From: Mucilaginibacter_A sp964236465 | Lineage (GTDB): Bacteria > Bacteroidota > Bacteroidia > Sphingobacteriales > Sphingobacteriaceae | NCBI GenBank assembly: GCA_964236465.1 | Contig: CAXSBZ010000001.1 | Coordinates: 116,615-180,614, forward strand | Length of the DNA: 64,000 nucleotides | Direction of reading: 5' to 3' | Shown here: positions 52,572 to 61,534 of the stretch, piece after piece | Position numbering within the stretch: the first letter of the stretch is position 1 | Layout of the letters: every line of letters starts with the position of its first letter | Program-made: the position numbers and the translations under genes | The notes under the pieces: generated by a model | Database searches by the model: none | The model's input: only the letters and a program-made list of their open reading frames with translations | What the model was told of the DNA's origin: nothing

Positions 52572-52617
52572 CTACAGCCGATAAGTGTATTGCCGATGAT
52601 GGAGCCGGACGTTGAAA
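52572..52617 (+). repeat. Degenerate cassette end
   Basis: ACAGCCGATAAGTGTATTGC followed by a CCGGACGTTGAAA core. A short site of different make from A-D, which may be the final, decayed attC. The expected complement of the cassette 5 start is not clear. Confidence 0.35.
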
Positions 52618-52846
52618 AAATCCATTACAGATTGCTTTTGGCTTTAGTTTTAAATAAAGTAATTTTTTTTGAATGTACTGATGTGCCTTCTAAACATAAA
52701 TTTTACAGGCATAAAAGAAGCATCTTAAATTTTATTGCAAAAATTTAAACAAAACCTTAATTGCAGGATTGAAAGTTCCGTCAAAGCATCAAAACTAAAT
52801 TTATAAAAAAAGCACCAGCAAAATCCCCGATGCTTCTTTTATCAAC

Positions 52847-55414
52847 CTAAAATCCAAATTCATTATCCAGCATACCGATCGGTGCGCCGGGCGGCATTTC
52901 CAAAGCTGGTGCCGGCTGATATTTATCCGGGTTTTTGTGGAAATCTTCTATCTGCGACAATGCAAAATATAGGGCTGCTTTTTGTTTCGGCCCGGAGGCT
53001 GATAAATTACTGTTCATCCAGGTTTGCAGCTCATTGATTTTCAACAAAGCTTCTCCCCGCACGTTTTCGCCGGCCTGGTTGTTTGCAGCCATTCCAAGCA
53101 AATATTTCAGGGTGAGGTTATCCACCAAAATCTGCAACTCGCCTTTGTAGCCGGCCACAACCGGTACTTTCCAGGTTTGGTTCAGCAATTTATCCAGTAC
53201 ATCTATCAAACCCGGCTGCTTGCTGTCGCGTGCATTGTATTCAATCAAACGGGCTGCCCTTTGCGCATCCATCAAGTAAGATAAAGTGGCATTGGCAGCC
53301 GTTTCTGCTGCAGCAATCGGATCAAATGTAACGCCGGTATGGCCGCCAAAAGTTTCTGCCGAAGCAGGATAACCAACCGGGCGCGGCGGGATTTTGGCGA
53401 TCAGGTTTTCGGGCAAAGCCAAAGCATCGGGTGTAATCGTGCTCATTAGGCCATCAAAAGCGCGCCATTGCTCGGCCGGTTCTACAACTTTGGTTACCGT
53501 TTCGCCATCGTTTTTCAAAGCATGGGTAAAATACAAACCACCCAGCGAATTAGCAACCGCTTCAACCTGATAACGGTGCAGCAGATACATCGGCACCAGC
53601 ACTTCTTCCAAAGTGGCCATTGGTGCATTTTGCTTAATGGCTTTTTCAGAAAAATTATCTAAAATATGCCTGCGGATCAGCATCAGCTTATTCAGTTGAT
53701 CTATGGAATTAGCACCATCGTCCCACTGATGCGCCAATGGATGCACACCGCCGCCAATATCCGGGATAAAAATATGGCCTTGCGCCAACGTTTCTTTCAT
53801 GATCCTGTCCAGCTCGGCATCTTCATTTTTACTTTTTGGAAAATCGGAATAGCCCCACATAATAGCGCGTTTATCCCAACTACCAATCCCAGTAGCATAA
53901 GCCTCAGAAATATCAATCGAACCATCTTTTTTCATGGAAAAACGCGGAAAAGGATAATCCATCACCGAAGCGCGGCCATGTGTGCTCGACGTAAAGTTAT
54001 GGTACAAACCCAGTGTGTGGCCAATTTCATGAGCCGATAACTGTCGGATACGCGCCAAAGCCATCTGTTCCATTTTCCCAGAAGCCAAAGCCATCTGTTC
54101 CATTTTCCCAGAAACAGGTTTGCCGTCTTCATAAGGCTGCAGCAAACCTTCGGCAATCAGATAATCCTGCCGGTGCCGATCAGAACCCAGCGTAACTACA
54201 CCTTTCAAAATTTCGCCCGTCCGCGGATCGGTGTAAGAAGAACCGTAGGAAAACGCACGCTCCGGACTGCCGGATCGATTAACCCAATTGACCACATTAT
54301 AGCGCATATCCATCGGATCGGCACCTTCCGGCAGTTCTTTCACCTGGAAAGCATTTTTATAACCCGCCGCTTCAAAAGCCTGGTTCCACCACGAGCCGCC
54401 TTCTATCAAAGCTTTTTTGATGATCGGCGGCGCACCACGATCAATATAATATACAATCGGTTCTACCGGCTCGCTTATGGATGCATTTGGGTTTTTCTTT
54501 TCCAGCCGATGCCTTGCCGTAAACCTTTTGATGAGTGGTTCGGTCATCGGTGCCGAAAAATCATAATACGTAAAAGCATTAAAACCAGAGCGCGGGTCAA
54601 ACTTGCGCTGTTTGAAATTATTGTCCGGCAATTGCACAAAAGCCTGGTGCATCCGCACGGTAACGGCATTTGGATCCGGTGCCAAGCCGCCTCTGCCGCC
54701 AAAACCTCCGGCTGTTGTGCTGCCGCCAGTGAAAGTAATCAACGCTTCAAACTCAGAATTTTTGGGGAAGTTTTTGGTATTGTCAATGTAAACGGCTGAA
54801 CGGGTTTCATCCAAACGATAACCGCCGCCAGCCGCACCTGTGTTTGCCCGGCTACCTGCAGCGATGGCTGCACCCGGATTGCCTCGCGTGCTGCCAATCC
54901 GGTCGCTTAGTTTCTGGCTGTCGCGAATGATAAATGGTGTCAGATCGATCAGCACTTTACTGCCTTCCGTTGCAACCGGCGAAAACCCAAAAATGACGGA
55001 TTCTGCAAATGCGTTTTTTACCGCCCTTTTTTCATCAGCGTTGCCATTTACAGAACGGTAGTTGGTGACAGGCTGTACCAGAAAAACTTTCGGCCCAACT
55101 TTTATAAATTTGGTGATGACCGAAGAAGCCTGTCCGCGTTCCGGGCCGCCGTTGCCCACGCCATCTACCAGCGAACTGAAATACAGGAAATCCTGATCGA
55201 AATTGCTAATTTCGAGATAGATTTTACCGGATTTTTCATCATAATAAAACGTGTAAAAACCGTCATACTTTTTGAGGTTTTGGGTGATGGAAGCGATAGT
55301 TGCTGCCGGCCGAGCTTCATTTGTACGGCCTTCGCCAGCAATCGGGCGGTTTTGGGCAGAAGAAAACCCGGAAACGGCAAGAAAAACAGCAGTAAAAGGT
55401 ATATGATATTTCAT
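52847..55414 (-). CDS. Exported zinc metalloprotease (DUF5117/DUF5118-type)
   Basis: 855 residues from ATG 55414 (MKYHIPFTAVFLAVSGFSSAQ signal peptide; the ATG at 55432 is less likely). Large family common in Bacteroidota: N-terminal beta-rich region, then the M12/matrixin-like zinc site SAHEIGHTLGLYHNF (H462) followed by the Met-turn-like SVMDYP. A perfect 30 bp tandem duplication lies 12 residues ahead of HEIGH. The stop codon lies in the AAAATT flank of a CTTCTTTTA repeat. Confidence 0.92.
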   Translation of the reverse strand: MKYHIPFTAVFLAVSGFSSAQNRPIAGEGRTNEARPAATIASITQNLKKYDGFYTFYYDEKSGKIYLEISNFDQDFLYFSSLVDGVGNGGPERGQASSVITKFIKVGPKVFLVQPVTNYRSVNGNADEKRAVKNAFAESVIFGFSPVATEGSKVLIDLTPFIIRDSQKLSDRIGSTRGNPGAAIAAGSRANTGAAGGGYRLDETRSAVYIDNTKNFPKNSEFEALITFTGGSTTAGGFGGRGGLAPDPNAVTVRMHQAFVQLPDNNFKQRKFDPRSGFNAFTYYDFSAPMTEPLIKRFTARHRLEKKNPNASISEPVEPIVYYIDRGAPPIIKKALIEGGSWWNQAFEAAGYKNAFQVKELPEGADPMDMRYNVVNWVNRSGSPERAFSYGSSYTDPRTGEILKGVVTLGSDRHRQDYLIAEGLLQPYEDGKPVSGKMEQMALASGKMEQMALARIRQLSAHEIGHTLGLYHNFTSSTHGRASVMDYPFPRFSMKKDGSIDISEAYATGIGSWDKRAIMWGYSDFPKSKNEDAELDRIMKETLAQGHIFIPDIGGGVHPLAHQWDDGANSIDQLNKLMLIRRHILDNFSEKAIKQNAPMATLEEVLVPMYLLHRYQVEAVANSLGGLYFTHALKNDGETVTKVVEPAEQWRAFDGLMSTITPDALALPENLIAKIPPRPVGYPASAETFGGHTGVTFDPIAAAETAANATLSYLMDAQRAARLIEYNARDSKQPGLIDVLDKLLNQTWKVPVVAGYKGELQILVDNLTLKYLLGMAANNQAGENVRGEALLKINELQTWMNSNLSASGPKQKAALYFALSQIEDFHKNPDKYQPAPALEMPPGAPIGMLDNEFGF
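54054..54113 (-). repeat. Perfect 30 bp tandem duplication inside the metalloprotease gene
   Basis: Unit 54054-54083 equals unit 54084-54113. It codes SGKMEQMALA twice, in frame, just before the catalytic helix. Confidence 0.95.
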
Positions 55415-55606
55415 GCGAAATTGATTAAGCATTATAATCGATTATTTTTTTATCAAAAGCAATAAGCTTTTTGAAATGTACAATAATTTGCAAACAAGAC
55501 GAGAAATATTTGAATCCTTATTTAAAATGTTACAGTTTTTGAAACAACTATTCCTGGATATTCAAAAAATTCTAAAAAAATTCATTTCTGGTTAAAAATT
55601 TCATTG

Positions 55607-55837
55607 AAGTTGTTTAAACTTTTTTTGAGTTAATAATTTAAATATCAACGGTTTAAAACAGGACACACCCCTAACCCCTCTCGAGAGGGGAAGCATAGTT
55701 CATTACTTTTATATCGTTTAGAAAGATCTGCGAGCGATTTCCCCTCTTGAGAGGGGTTAGGGGTGTGTCCTTCTGTTATTTATATTTAAACACGTTTCGA
55801 CTCCTGAAAAATTAAATAAAAGTTTAAACAAGTTTCA
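55607..55837. repeat. Long nested inverted-repeat element, copy 2
   Basis: Ends TTGTTTAAACTTTT (55612) and AAAAGTTTAAACAA (55820); inner 33 bp arms at 55660-55692 and 55739-55771, identical to copy 1 at 34848-35086 except for one base. No coding capacity. Confidence 0.87.
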
Positions 55838-55841
55838 ACAT

Positions 55842-55902
55842 AAAAAAATCCTGCAACCACAAAAATTAGCTGCTAAAAACAGCATTTGTATGGTTGCAGG
55901 AT
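55842..55902 (-). terminator. Terminator of the M16 gene pair
   Basis: On the minus strand ATCCTGCAACCA pairs with TGGTTGCAGGAT (12 bp) and is followed by TTTTTTT. The loop contains a copy of the CTAAAAACAGCAT motif. Confidence 0.8.
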
Positions 55903-55917
55903 AGAAATTGGTTGGGG

Positions 55918-57189
55918 TTAATATTTACCGACGATCACTTTTGTAAATCCATCCCAATCAAAATATTTATTGGTCAGCTCTTGCAATTCCTGCGAAGTGA
56001 TCTGCTGAACGGTTTTGGTATAAAAATTATAATAGTCATAATCCATGCCTGAGAAATACAGGTTTTTGAACTTATCCGCATGAGAAAAAACGTTTTCCAA
56101 ACTGCCCAGCAGCGCACCCATCATGTAGTTGCGCACCAATGAAAGTTCTTCTTCCGGGATCAATACTGTTTTTAGCAGGTTAATTTCTTTCTCAATTTCT
56201 TGCAAAGCCTGGCGGCAAACTTCGGTCCCAACTTCGGTTGCAATAAAAAATGTACCGGTCTTCTTCATGGAAACAATGGCCGAACCAATGCCGTAAGTAT
56301 AGCCTTTGTCTTCGCGGATGTTGGTCATCAGTCTCGAACCAAAATAGCCGCCCAAAACGGTATTAAGCACCTGCAATCCCGCAAAATCAGGATGCGTGCG
56401 GTTAATGGTGGAAAAGCCCAAACGAATGGCCGATTGCAAAGCTTCCGGCTTCTCGATAAACAGCAATCCGCCCGGAGCTGTTTCCACTTCAGGCCGCATA
56501 AAATCTGCCGTGATCCGGTTTTGCCAGTTGGAAAACGTATCCGAAATACTGTTTAGCGTAGGGCCGTCAACCTTTCCGGAAACCACCAAAGTACAATTAG
56601 CCGGCTGGTACTGCTGCTGGAAATGCAGTTTCAGATCCGCTTGTTTGATGTTGGCAAAATCTTCTGCCTCGGGAGAAAAACCATAAATTGAACCCGGATA
56701 AAGTGCTTTGTTGAAAGCCCGGCGACCGACGACATCATTTTTTTGCAGGCTGACCTGCAATTTTTGCTGCTGGTTGCGGATATACGTTTGCAATTCTTTT
56801 TCCGGGAAAGTAGCGTTCGTCAGCAAATCTTTCAGCACTGGCAAAGTGGCTTCCAAGTGTTTATTTAGCGTATAAAGCGTCACCTGCGAATGGTCGGTGC
56901 CGTATTCTACCTGCAAAAATGCACCATAAAAATCTATTTCATCCGCAATTTGCGCTGCTGTGCGCGTGCTCGTGCCTTCGGAGAGCAAGGTATTTACCGC
57001 AGCGTTGGAAAGTGGTTTTGCAGGATGAAAATGTAGATTACTGAAAATCCATTCCAACCGGACCAGTTCCTGGCTGCCGGAATCAAAAGAAAATATATTG
57101 CAACCGTTTTCTAAATTAATTTCCTGCGGCTTGATCAGTGCCAAATCGTTGATCCCGCGAAATTTCGGTGCTGTAGTTCTGTTTAACAT
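55918..57189 (-). CDS. M16 family peptidase-like protein, catalytically inactive type
   Basis: 423 residues with the two-domain M16B (pitrilysin/MPP-like) fold: NAAVNTLLSEGTSTRTAAQIADEIDFYGA aligns where active members have HxxEH, but the zinc residues are absent. The C-terminal arginine/tyrosine segment (SRLMTNIREDKGYTYGIGS) used for substrate binding is kept. It is encoded directly after an active partner, as in M16B heterodimers. Confidence 0.9.
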   Translation of the reverse strand: MLNRTTAPKFRGINDLALIKPQEINLENGCNIFSFDSGSQELVRLEWIFSNLHFHPAKPLSNAAVNTLLSEGTSTRTAAQIADEIDFYGAFLQVEYGTDHSQVTLYTLNKHLEATLPVLKDLLTNATFPEKELQTYIRNQQQKLQVSLQKNDVVGRRAFNKALYPGSIYGFSPEAEDFANIKQADLKLHFQQQYQPANCTLVVSGKVDGPTLNSISDTFSNWQNRITADFMRPEVETAPGGLLFIEKPEALQSAIRLGFSTINRTHPDFAGLQVLNTVLGGYFGSRLMTNIREDKGYTYGIGSAIVSMKKTGTFFIATEVGTEVCRQALQEIEKEINLLKTVLIPEEELSLVRNYMMGALLGSLENVFSHADKFKNLYFSGMDYDYYNFYTKTVQQITSQELQELTNKYFDWDGFTKVIVGKY

Positions 57190-57210
57190 GCTTCTTTTAT
57201 AGGGGTAAAA

Positions 57211-58464
57211 TTAGGCTGTTTCTGCTACTTCTTCTGCCAGGTAAACCAGCGTTGACAAGTTTTCCCTGCGGAAAATCCGCCGTGCCTGTTCTTGTATTTC
57301 TACAGCCGTAACATCGAGGTATTTTTCGGTTTCGTGGTTCAGGTTTTCAGCATCGCCCATCAGCTCGAAATAAGCCAGGTTCATGGCCTTTTCCAGCAGA
57401 GACATCTCTGCAAAAACCATCGTTGATTCTGTTTTATTTTTCACTTTCATCAGTTCATCTTCCGGCAGCGGCTCGTTTTTCAGCTTGTCCAGCTCTTCCC
57501 AAACGGCTGCTTCGGCTTGTTTTATGCTGATGTTTTCGGTTGGTTTTCCTTCAATAATGAGCATTCCCGTATCCAAACTGCCGGACAAATGCGCATGGAT
57601 TTCGCTAAACAATTGCTTCTCTTTCAGCAGCGATTTATGAATCCGGGACGAGTTTCCGCGTGATAAAATATCTACCAACAACTCTGCTGGATAACTGGCA
57701 GCTTCCATCCGGCCGGGTGCCTGGAAAGCCATGTACAAACTATTTAGAGGCACTTTTGCGGTGATGGTTTCGCGGCGTTCTTCCGTCTGTTCCGGTTCTT
57801 GCGGCAGGTTGCGGAGGTATTTTTCGCCTGCCGGAATCGGCCCGAACCATTTTTCAACCAGCGTTTTCACCTGCTCGGTATCCACATCGCCGCCCACCAC
57901 CAAAATGGCATTTTGCGGGTTATAATGTTTTTTGAAGAAATCCTTTACATCTTCAATTTTAGCATTTTCAATATGCGAAAGTTCTTTGCCAATAGTTGCC
58001 CACTGATACGGATGTTTTTGGTAAACCAACGGGCGCAGCCGCAGCGAAACATCGCCGTAAGGCTGGTTCAAATAGCGTTGTTTAAACTCTTCCGAAACCA
58101 CATTGCGCTGTACATCCAGGCTTTTTTCGCTGAAAGCCAGGTTCAGCATCCGGTCGCTTTCCAGCCAAAAAGCTGTTTCCAAGTTTGCAGCCGGCAGCGT
58201 GATGTAATAATTGGTAATATCGTTGCTGGTAAAAGCATTATTTTCGCCGCCCACGCGCTGCAACGGCTCATCATAACTCGGGATATTTTCTGATCCGCCA
58301 AACATCAAATGCTCAAACAAATGCGCAAAACCGGTTTGTTCAGGGTTTTCATCACGTGCACCTACATCATACAAAACATTGACAACGGCCATCGGTGTAG
58401 TTTTATCTACATGCACCAACACCCTCAAGCCATTAGAAAGTGTGAACTTATTATATCTAACCAT
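57211..58464 (-). CDS. M16 family zinc peptidase, active subunit
   Basis: 417 residues. Inverted zinc motif HLFEH (H48, E51, H52) in GFAHLFEHLMFGG, with the distal Glu in NVVSEEFKQRY about 80 residues later. No signal peptide is obvious, so cytosolic or exported by another route. It lies 21 bp upstream of the inactive partner, suggesting co-expression and heterodimer assembly. Substrate unknown. Confidence 0.93.
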   Translation of the reverse strand: MVRYNKFTLSNGLRVLVHVDKTTPMAVVNVLYDVGARDENPEQTGFAHLFEHLMFGGSENIPSYDEPLQRVGGENNAFTSNDITNYYITLPAANLETAFWLESDRMLNLAFSEKSLDVQRNVVSEEFKQRYLNQPYGDVSLRLRPLVYQKHPYQWATIGKELSHIENAKIEDVKDFFKKHYNPQNAILVVGGDVDTEQVKTLVEKWFGPIPAGEKYLRNLPQEPEQTEERRETITAKVPLNSLYMAFQAPGRMEAASYPAELLVDILSRGNSSRIHKSLLKEKQLFSEIHAHLSGSLDTGMLIIEGKPTENISIKQAEAAVWEELDKLKNEPLPEDELMKVKNKTESTMVFAEMSLLEKAMNLAYFELMGDAENLNHETEKYLDVTAVEIQEQARRIFRRENLSTLVYLAEEVAETA

Positions 58465-58648
58465 GATTCTGTTTATACTGGATTTTAAATAGCTGCGAAG
58501 TTATCGTTTTTCGGGCTAATAGAAATTCTTTAACACGGATATAACATAGAGCCTGTTTAATTTTTATCATGTCCTTCGGCAAGCTGAGGATTGATATTTA
58601 TAGTGCTTCTTTTATGCCATCAATTTTTGTGTTCTATATTTTTTGTTT

Positions 58649-58837
58649 TTGGCTAAAGCCTTTCGTTTTTCGCTTTTGCCCACGGCCTGAAGGCCGTGGC
58701 AATTGAAGTTCAATGATTGGCCTATTAGGATAGTTCGTATGTTGCTGGCAGATAAAAAATTTGTAAAACAAGACAACTGAATTGCCACGGCCTTCAGGCC
58801 GTGGATTTGTAGGCGAATTAAATATGGCTTTAGCCAA
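58649..58837. repeat. BIME-like repeat, copy 1
   Basis: TTGGCTAAAGCC (58649) and GGCTTTAGCCAA (58826) enclose two hairpins of opposite orientation, CCACGGCCTGAAGGCCGTGG (58680-58699) and its complement (58785-58804). The second copy is at 63704-63894. Confidence 0.88.
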
Positions 58838-58899
58838 AATAACCGAGAAGAAAGTTAAACAGGCCCGCAAAATTGATCCAAATTTTATGGCATAAAAAA

Positions 58900-58923
58900 G
58901 GCAGGTTTCAAATGAAACCTGCC
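58900..58923 (-). terminator. Terminator of the acidic small-protein gene
   Basis: GGCAGGTTTCA/TGAAACCTGCC, 11 bp stem, 2-nt gap, followed on the minus strand by TTTTTT. Confidence 0.87.
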
Positions 58924-58956
58924 CGGATAATATCGTCGCTTTTGTTTAATAAACAA

Positions 58957-59190
58957 TTAGGAAGGCGATGGCACCACCGGCATTCCGCTCATGTTATCGT
59001 CCACCATTCCTTCATCTTCCTCCTCGCCGTGCCGGATGCCTTCATACGGTTCTTCATCGTCTATGTCGGCATCGTCTATGTCCAAATCGTCTTCCAAATC
59101 ATCCTCTTCCGGTGCCAACTGATTGGTTGGTTCTCCTGTTACAGTTGCTGGAATTTCTTTTTCCGTGTAATTATTGCTTGCAGTTGCCAT
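58957..59190 (-). CDS. Small acidic protein of unknown function
   Basis: 77 residues, strikingly acidic (EEDDLEDDLDIDDADIDDEE) with no membrane helix. Its clear start, terminator and codon use suggest a real gene. I do not know the family; a chaperone-like or DNA-mimic role would be speculation. Confidence 0.75.
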   Translation of the reverse strand: MATASNNYTEKEIPATVTGEPTNQLAPEEDDLEDDLDIDDADIDDEEPYEGIRHGEEEDEGMVDDNMSGMPVVPSPS

Positions 59191-59331
59191 AATTTATTTT
59201 TAGTTTGATTTCTACCTAAAAAGCACCTGAAAGCTTTATTGTTTGCAAATTTTATGCTGATAAAAGAAGCATGGTAAATTCAGGACAATTTGGTAACGGC
59301 ACCGCATTTTTAATGAGATATTTTTTGATTT

Positions 59332-60417
59332 TCAGCCCATCAAACTTTCCAGCGCAGCTTCTTCCAGCACTATTCTTTCAGGCGTTCCCGCCACGTTGTA
59401 TTTCCATCTTACCAGCCGGATTTGTCCGTTTGCAATTTCAATTCCGGTAATATCGCCGTCATTAAAACAGCAGCAGCCGCTATTGAAATAATAAGGCTGA
59501 TAGCGGGTAAAATCCGGTTCCGGGTCGCCTTTAATTTTACGCCGGTTGATTTGCTGTTGCAGGTTTTGCACCGCTTGTTCATCCTTTGCAGTTACAGCTT
59601 GCGCGAGTTGCCGGTACAAACTCTCCAGATGCGTAAGTGACTTAAAAACGGGCTGATGCGTGTGGCCGGTAATCAGCAAAAGGTCTTTTCGGCACGCACT
59701 CCAATCAGCCATCATGCTGTTGTGTACTGTTTTTAGCTGGTCATTATTGGCCGGCGTATTGACGTTGATCTGTAAATAATTTTGCATCGGTGCCCAAATG
59801 TTGGAAACAAACCATTTGCTCAGCCAATTGCCGTCGCTTTGCAAATCTCCCTGGTGTCCGTGTGTCATAAAAATTTGTAACAGTTTGTTTTGAATGCTGA
59901 TTTGCAACACGCAACCTTCATAAATTTTCAATCCTTCGCCATAAATTTCTTTCAAATTGATGGCCGCCAGCGGATCATTATCCCAATACAAATCATGATT
60001 GCCATAGATTTTGACAAACCGCTGCTGCTCCAAAAACCGCTTTTCGGCAGCAAAAGAAAGCGGATTTGCTTCGCGTATCGGTGCCAAACTATTTTCCCAA
60101 AGCTCCTCGCAATCGCCCAAGTTGATGTAGAAATAGTTTTGTTGAAAATAATAATCCAAAGCAGCCAGATAGTTTTTCTCCGCCTGAAAAAAAATATCCG
60201 AACCATCTTTTACGCCTTTATGCTGATCAGAAAAAATGATAAACTGATGGCTGTCATCAAACAGAATAACCAATCCTTTTTTCCCTGCCGAATCCATCAA
60301 ACTGCGGTACAAAGCGCTCAATGCCCTGTGGACGCGCCTGCGGTTTGGCCGCGAACCATATTGAGCAGCCAGCCGGCGCACCGGGTTTCTTAATAATTTT
60401 TGCAGGAACAAACGCAT
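59332..60417 (-). CDS. Metallophosphoesterase
   Basis: 361 residues of the calcineurin-like superfamily: IIFSDQHKG (metal Asp/His), NLGDCEELWE, YGNHDLYWD, THGHQGD and GHTHQPVF are the five metal-binding blocks, all present. The spacing is that of Bacteroidota 'metallophosphoesterase' proteins of unknown substrate, perhaps related to UDP-DAG hydrolase-like enzymes. No signal peptide. Confidence 0.9.
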   Translation of the reverse strand: MRLFLQKLLRNPVRRLAAQYGSRPNRRRVHRALSALYRSLMDSAGKKGLVILFDDSHQFIIFSDQHKGVKDGSDIFFQAEKNYLAALDYYFQQNYFYINLGDCEELWENSLAPIREANPLSFAAEKRFLEQQRFVKIYGNHDLYWDNDPLAAINLKEIYGEGLKIYEGCVLQISIQNKLLQIFMTHGHQGDLQSDGNWLSKWFVSNIWAPMQNYLQINVNTPANNDQLKTVHNSMMADWSACRKDLLLITGHTHQPVFKSLTHLESLYRQLAQAVTAKDEQAVQNLQQQINRRKIKGDPEPDFTRYQPYYFNSGCCCFNDGDITGIEIANGQIRLVRWKYNVAGTPERIVLEEAALESLMG

Positions 60418-60481
60418 CTGCCGAAAGATAAAAATTCCGACCGGAAAATATATTTAGGATGCTTCTTTTACCGGTGTTTTT

Positions 60482-61534
60482 TTAGGATGAAGGTGGTTTG
60501 CAACTACTTTCCATTAGGTTTTTGGGTCGATAATCCGGTGTAACTTTCATCCGCTCAAAAGCAGTTGGATTCACTGATTCATTGGCCAGCGGGTTTTTGC
60601 AAATCGGCCGCAAATAATCCGGCAATAAACTGAACGGGAACTTCTTGGAATTGTACAGCTTTCCGGTCACATTCGGGTTGATGGCCATTTCGATATACTT
60701 CTTCTCAAAACTTAAACCTGTTGCTTTTGCTTTGCCGATCATCCAATCCAACGTAATATCACTCAAACTCATATCCGGATAGCCGCCGCTGATGTTGGAA
60801 TGCACGCCCGGAAACCAAACCTGCTGCACCAATTGCTCCACCTGGCCGTTCCGTACTTTTTCGCTCATTTCCCAAAGTGCAGGCGTAAAATTAGATCGCT
60901 TTTCATCAATCGCCAATGCCTGATAAGCATAATCCGTGATGCTGCTGAGCGTGGCATCATGAAACTGGTACTTTTTTTTGTTGTACCATTGGAACCAGCG
61001 CGACGGGATGCCCAGCGCACCAACGGTATCCCAAACGCCGATAAATTTGATGCGCAGATCCTGATAATAACTGTATTTTTGTTTAAAAGCCATCGCTTCC
61101 TCACCCTTCGGATCGGTGATCGGGTTGCGGCCACGATAAATGCGATATGCTTCTTTTATCAGGGATAGATTGTTGTTTTTCAAAATGCCGCAATTCCGAA
61201 TCAGCCCGGCCAGGCTGCGTGCTGTGTAAGCTCCACGACTGCAACCGAACAGATAAAGCTGATCGCCGGGTTCATAGTTCCACAAAATAAACTTGTAAGC
61301 ACTTAAAATATTCTCGTCAATTCCTTCGCCGGTTGCACCATCGATCCAGCGGTTTAGCCACGAACCTTCCGCACCAATTCCTTCGTCATAATATTTTATT
61401 TGTTGGATTTGCTGATCGTCGCTGTTGCAGATTGCTTCAAAAATACGCTGCACATTGGTGCTCACGGGCTCACCTTTATAAACTTGGTTGGGCTTGTTCC
61501 AGGTGCCGTCAGAACAGGTAATGATGCGTTTCAT
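60482..61534 (-). CDS. DUF2235 alpha/beta hydrolase (Tle1-like phospholipase fold)
   Basis: 350 residues. KRIITCSDGTWNKPNQ opens the DUF2235 fold and YLFGCSRGAYTARSL holds the nucleophile S99 in G-x-S-x-G. The family includes fungal proteins and the type VI effector phospholipases (Tle1), but most bacterial members have no known substrate. The start ATG overlaps the stop of a small membrane-protein gene, hinting at a pair. Confidence 0.88.
   Translation of the reverse strand: MKRIITCSDGTWNKPNQVYKGEPVSTNVQRIFEAICNSDDQQIQQIKYYDEGIGAEGSWLNRWIDGATGEGIDENILSAYKFILWNYEPGDQLYLFGCSRGAYTARSLAGLIRNCGILKNNNLSLIKEAYRIYRGRNPITDPKGEEAMAFKQKYSYYQDLRIKFIGVWDTVGALGIPSRWFQWYNKKKYQFHDATLSSITDYAYQALAIDEKRSNFTPALWEMSEKVRNGQVEQLVQQVWFPGVHSNISGGYPDMSLSDITLDWMIGKAKATGLSFEKKYIEMAINPNVTGKLYNSKKFPFSLLPDYLRPICKNPLANESVNPTAFERMKVTPDYRPKNLMESSCKPPSS

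Larger units (their letters stand above)
48976..52617 (+). mobile_element. Integron-like gene cassette array (CALIN-like)
   Basis: Five cassettes of about 460 to 970 bp, each with one gene (or one toxin-antitoxin pair), all reading rightwards and separated by related imperfect palindromes. Each cassette begins with a GTT core and its flank, and ends with the complement of that flank: GTTAGCTGTA...TACAGCTAAC, GTTGCCTGC...GCGGGCAAC, GTTGTGTGC...GCACCTAAC, and GTTAACTGTAACC...GGCTACTGCCAAC. This is the pattern made by integrase-mediated exchange of attC sites. Cargo (lipoproteins, toxin-antitoxin, VOC protein, unknowns) is typical of chromosomal integrons. An intact integrase gene is not in the window. 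Confidence 0.78.
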
